DNA from: Candidatus Microgenomates bacterium
GTDB lineage: Bacteria; Patescibacteriota; Microgenomatia; UBA1400; PJMF01
Direction: 5' to 3'
DNA length: 6,446 bases
Assembly (NCBI GenBank): GCA_015485595.1
Contig: WFTH01000099.1
Location: 1-6,446 of the forward strand
Part shown: positions 5,977 through 6,446 of the stretch, in pieces
Position numbering within the stretch: the stretch's first letter is position 1
How the letters are laid out: the number at the start of each line of letters is the position of its first letter
The notes under the pieces: generated by a model
What the model was told of the DNA's origin: nothing
The model's input: the letters and a program-made list of their open reading frames with translations, nothing else
Database searches by the model: none
Position numbers and translations under genes: made by a program

Positions 5977-5977
5977 C
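5960..5977 (-). promoter_or_regulatory. Two MraZ-type operator boxes with 10-bp period
   Basis: On the minus strand GTGGTAAA occurs at 5977-5970 and again at 5967-5960, starting exactly 10 bases apart. Known MraZ sites are short direct repeats with a GTG core and a 10-bp period (GTGGG-type in E. coli, AAAGTG-type in mollicutes), upstream of mraZ. Here the boxes overlap the -35 and the spacer of the mraZ promoter, so bound MraZ would block polymerase. Only two clear copies are visible; a third (AAAGTATC) would be very degenerate. Confidence 0.7.
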
Positions 5978-6139
5978 CATTATGCAAGAGGCAGATTAAT
6001 AATCGCAATTAAAACTGAAAGGTATTTGTTGCTAGTTTACTTACTTTGAAAAAAATTGATAAAGCATGAAATTAAAACTTGGGCATTGTCTGAAATTTTT
6101 GACTTGATTATTGCTAATGAAATCCTATAACTTTATATA

Positions 6140-6168
6140 TTGACAAACTTAGCTTGGTGGTATATCAT
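6140..6168 (+). promoter_or_regulatory. Sigma-70-type promoter for the rightward gene
   Basis: A perfect -35 TTGACA at 6140-6145 is followed after exactly 17 bases by TATCAT at 6163-6168, five of six matches to TATAAT. Transcription should begin near 6175, giving a leader of about 43 bases that contains a strong ribosome site. The spacer holds TGGTGGTA (6155-6162), the same eight bases as in the mraZ operator. Confidence 0.7.
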
Positions 6169-6205
6169 TTAGCTTCTAAGTAAAAATAGTAGAAATAAAA
6201 AAAAT

Positions 6206-6211
6206 AAGGAG
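6206..6211 (+). promoter_or_regulatory. Strong Shine-Dalgarno site that fixes the start of the rightward gene
   Basis: AAGGAG lies six bases before the ATG at 6218-6220, an ideal spacing. It is the only textbook ribosome-binding site in the window and supports the start chosen for a gene that has no recognised homolog. Confidence 0.8.
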
Positions 6212-6217
6212 ATAGCT

Positions 6218-6446
6218 ATGGGGTGGTTTTCTAAAGAATCTAAAGAAAACAACACTTATAAAGCAGAAGCTGATAACATTAGAGAAGGGAGAAGCAGTAA
6301 ATCACAAGAGTTTTTGGAGGTCCTAGAATATTTTCGTGTTAATCCTAAAGATATTGACGATGGTGATCTGAGGTACTTGTTTGAATCCTGGCTATTTAAC
6401 AAAGATTCCTTGGAAGACAACTTAGAAAGATTAGGTTATATAGATT
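6218..6446 (+). CDS. Hypothetical protein, 3' end cut by window edge
   Basis: I do not recognise this gene. The open frame gives 76 residues without a stop to the window end. The first 30 are polar and charged (MGWFSKESKENN and onward), with no signal peptide or membrane segment. Residues about 30-74 look helical and acidic, with spaced aromatic and leucine residues (EFLEVLEYFR at 31-40, LRYLFESWLF at 51-60, LEDNLERLG at 65-73), as in a small soluble helical domain. Support that it is real: a near-consensus promoter (6140-6168), a strong Shine-Dalgarno site, and an uninterrupted frame. It is divergent from the dcw operon, and its DNA is visibly AT-richer than the operon genes, so it may be lineage-specific or acquired. 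No function can be given. Confidence 0.8.
   Translation, partial: MGWFSKESKENNTYKAEADNIREGRSSKSQEFLEVLEYFRVNPKDIDDGDLRYLFESWLFNKDSLEDNLERLGYID

Noticed and set aside
6099..6131. Second rightward promoter (TTGACT and TATAAC)
   Set aside because: The two hexamers are 21 bases apart, too far for a normal sigma-70 promoter, and a much better one lies at 6140-6168.
5978..6139. Small RNA or tiny gene in the divergent spacer
   Set aside because: Only frames of 5 and 13 codons were found, with no strong hairpin, terminator or promoter pair inside the stretch.
1..6446. Alternative genetic code with UGA as glycine, known in some Patescibacteria
   Set aside because: rsmH and pbp both end at TGA at the expected family length, and no in-frame TGA interrupts conserved motifs.

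Overview
The window is the left-reading (minus-strand) 5' part of a division and cell-wall (dcw) gene cluster, followed by a divergent gene that runs off the right edge. On the minus strand the order is mraZ, rsmH (mraW), an ftsL-like membrane protein, an ftsI/PBP2-type transpeptidase, a short murE-type ligase, and a murC-type ligase cut by the left edge. The compact layout, the short Mur ligases, the lack of clear Shine-Dalgarno sites before most genes, and the sequence style suggest a Candidate Phyla Radiation (Patescibacteria) bacterium, perhaps of the Microgenomates group. That placement is inference from gene style, not from a marker gene. UGA is a stop here (rsmH and pbp both end in TGA), so this is not a lineage that reads UGA as glycine.

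Layout. Positions 1-1006 hold murC (minus, 3' end missing). Positions 1007-1081 are a spacer with a weak hairpin and a short heptanucleotide array. Positions 1082-2296 hold murE. Positions 2297-2421 are a spacer with a strong extended -10 promoter next to the murE ATG and a 91-bp stretch of 7-bp units that abuts the pbp stop codon. Positions 2422-4266 hold the transpeptidase, 4292-4621 the ftsL-like gene, 4618-5517 rsmH, and 5510-5932 mraZ. The three genes mraZ, rsmH and ftsL overlap by 8 and 4 bases and are surely co-transcribed. Positions 5933-6217 are a visibly AT-richer divergent spacer: the mraZ promoter with two MraZ-type boxes lies at its left end and a near-consensus promoter for the rightward gene at its right end; I see nothing definite in 5978-6139. 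From 6218 a rightward gene of unknown function runs off the window.

How the genes work together. MraZ is the family's transcription regulator and probably represses its own operon through the boxes at 5960-5977. RsmH methylates 16S rRNA. The FtsL-like protein and the FtsI-type transpeptidase belong to the septal wall-synthesis complex, and MurC and MurE add amino acids to the UDP-MurNAc precursor. I found no defence system, mobile element, CRISPR array or RNA gene. The least explained features are the heptanucleotide arrays that begin exactly after two stop codons, the probable leaderless murE promoter, and the reduced Mur ligases.
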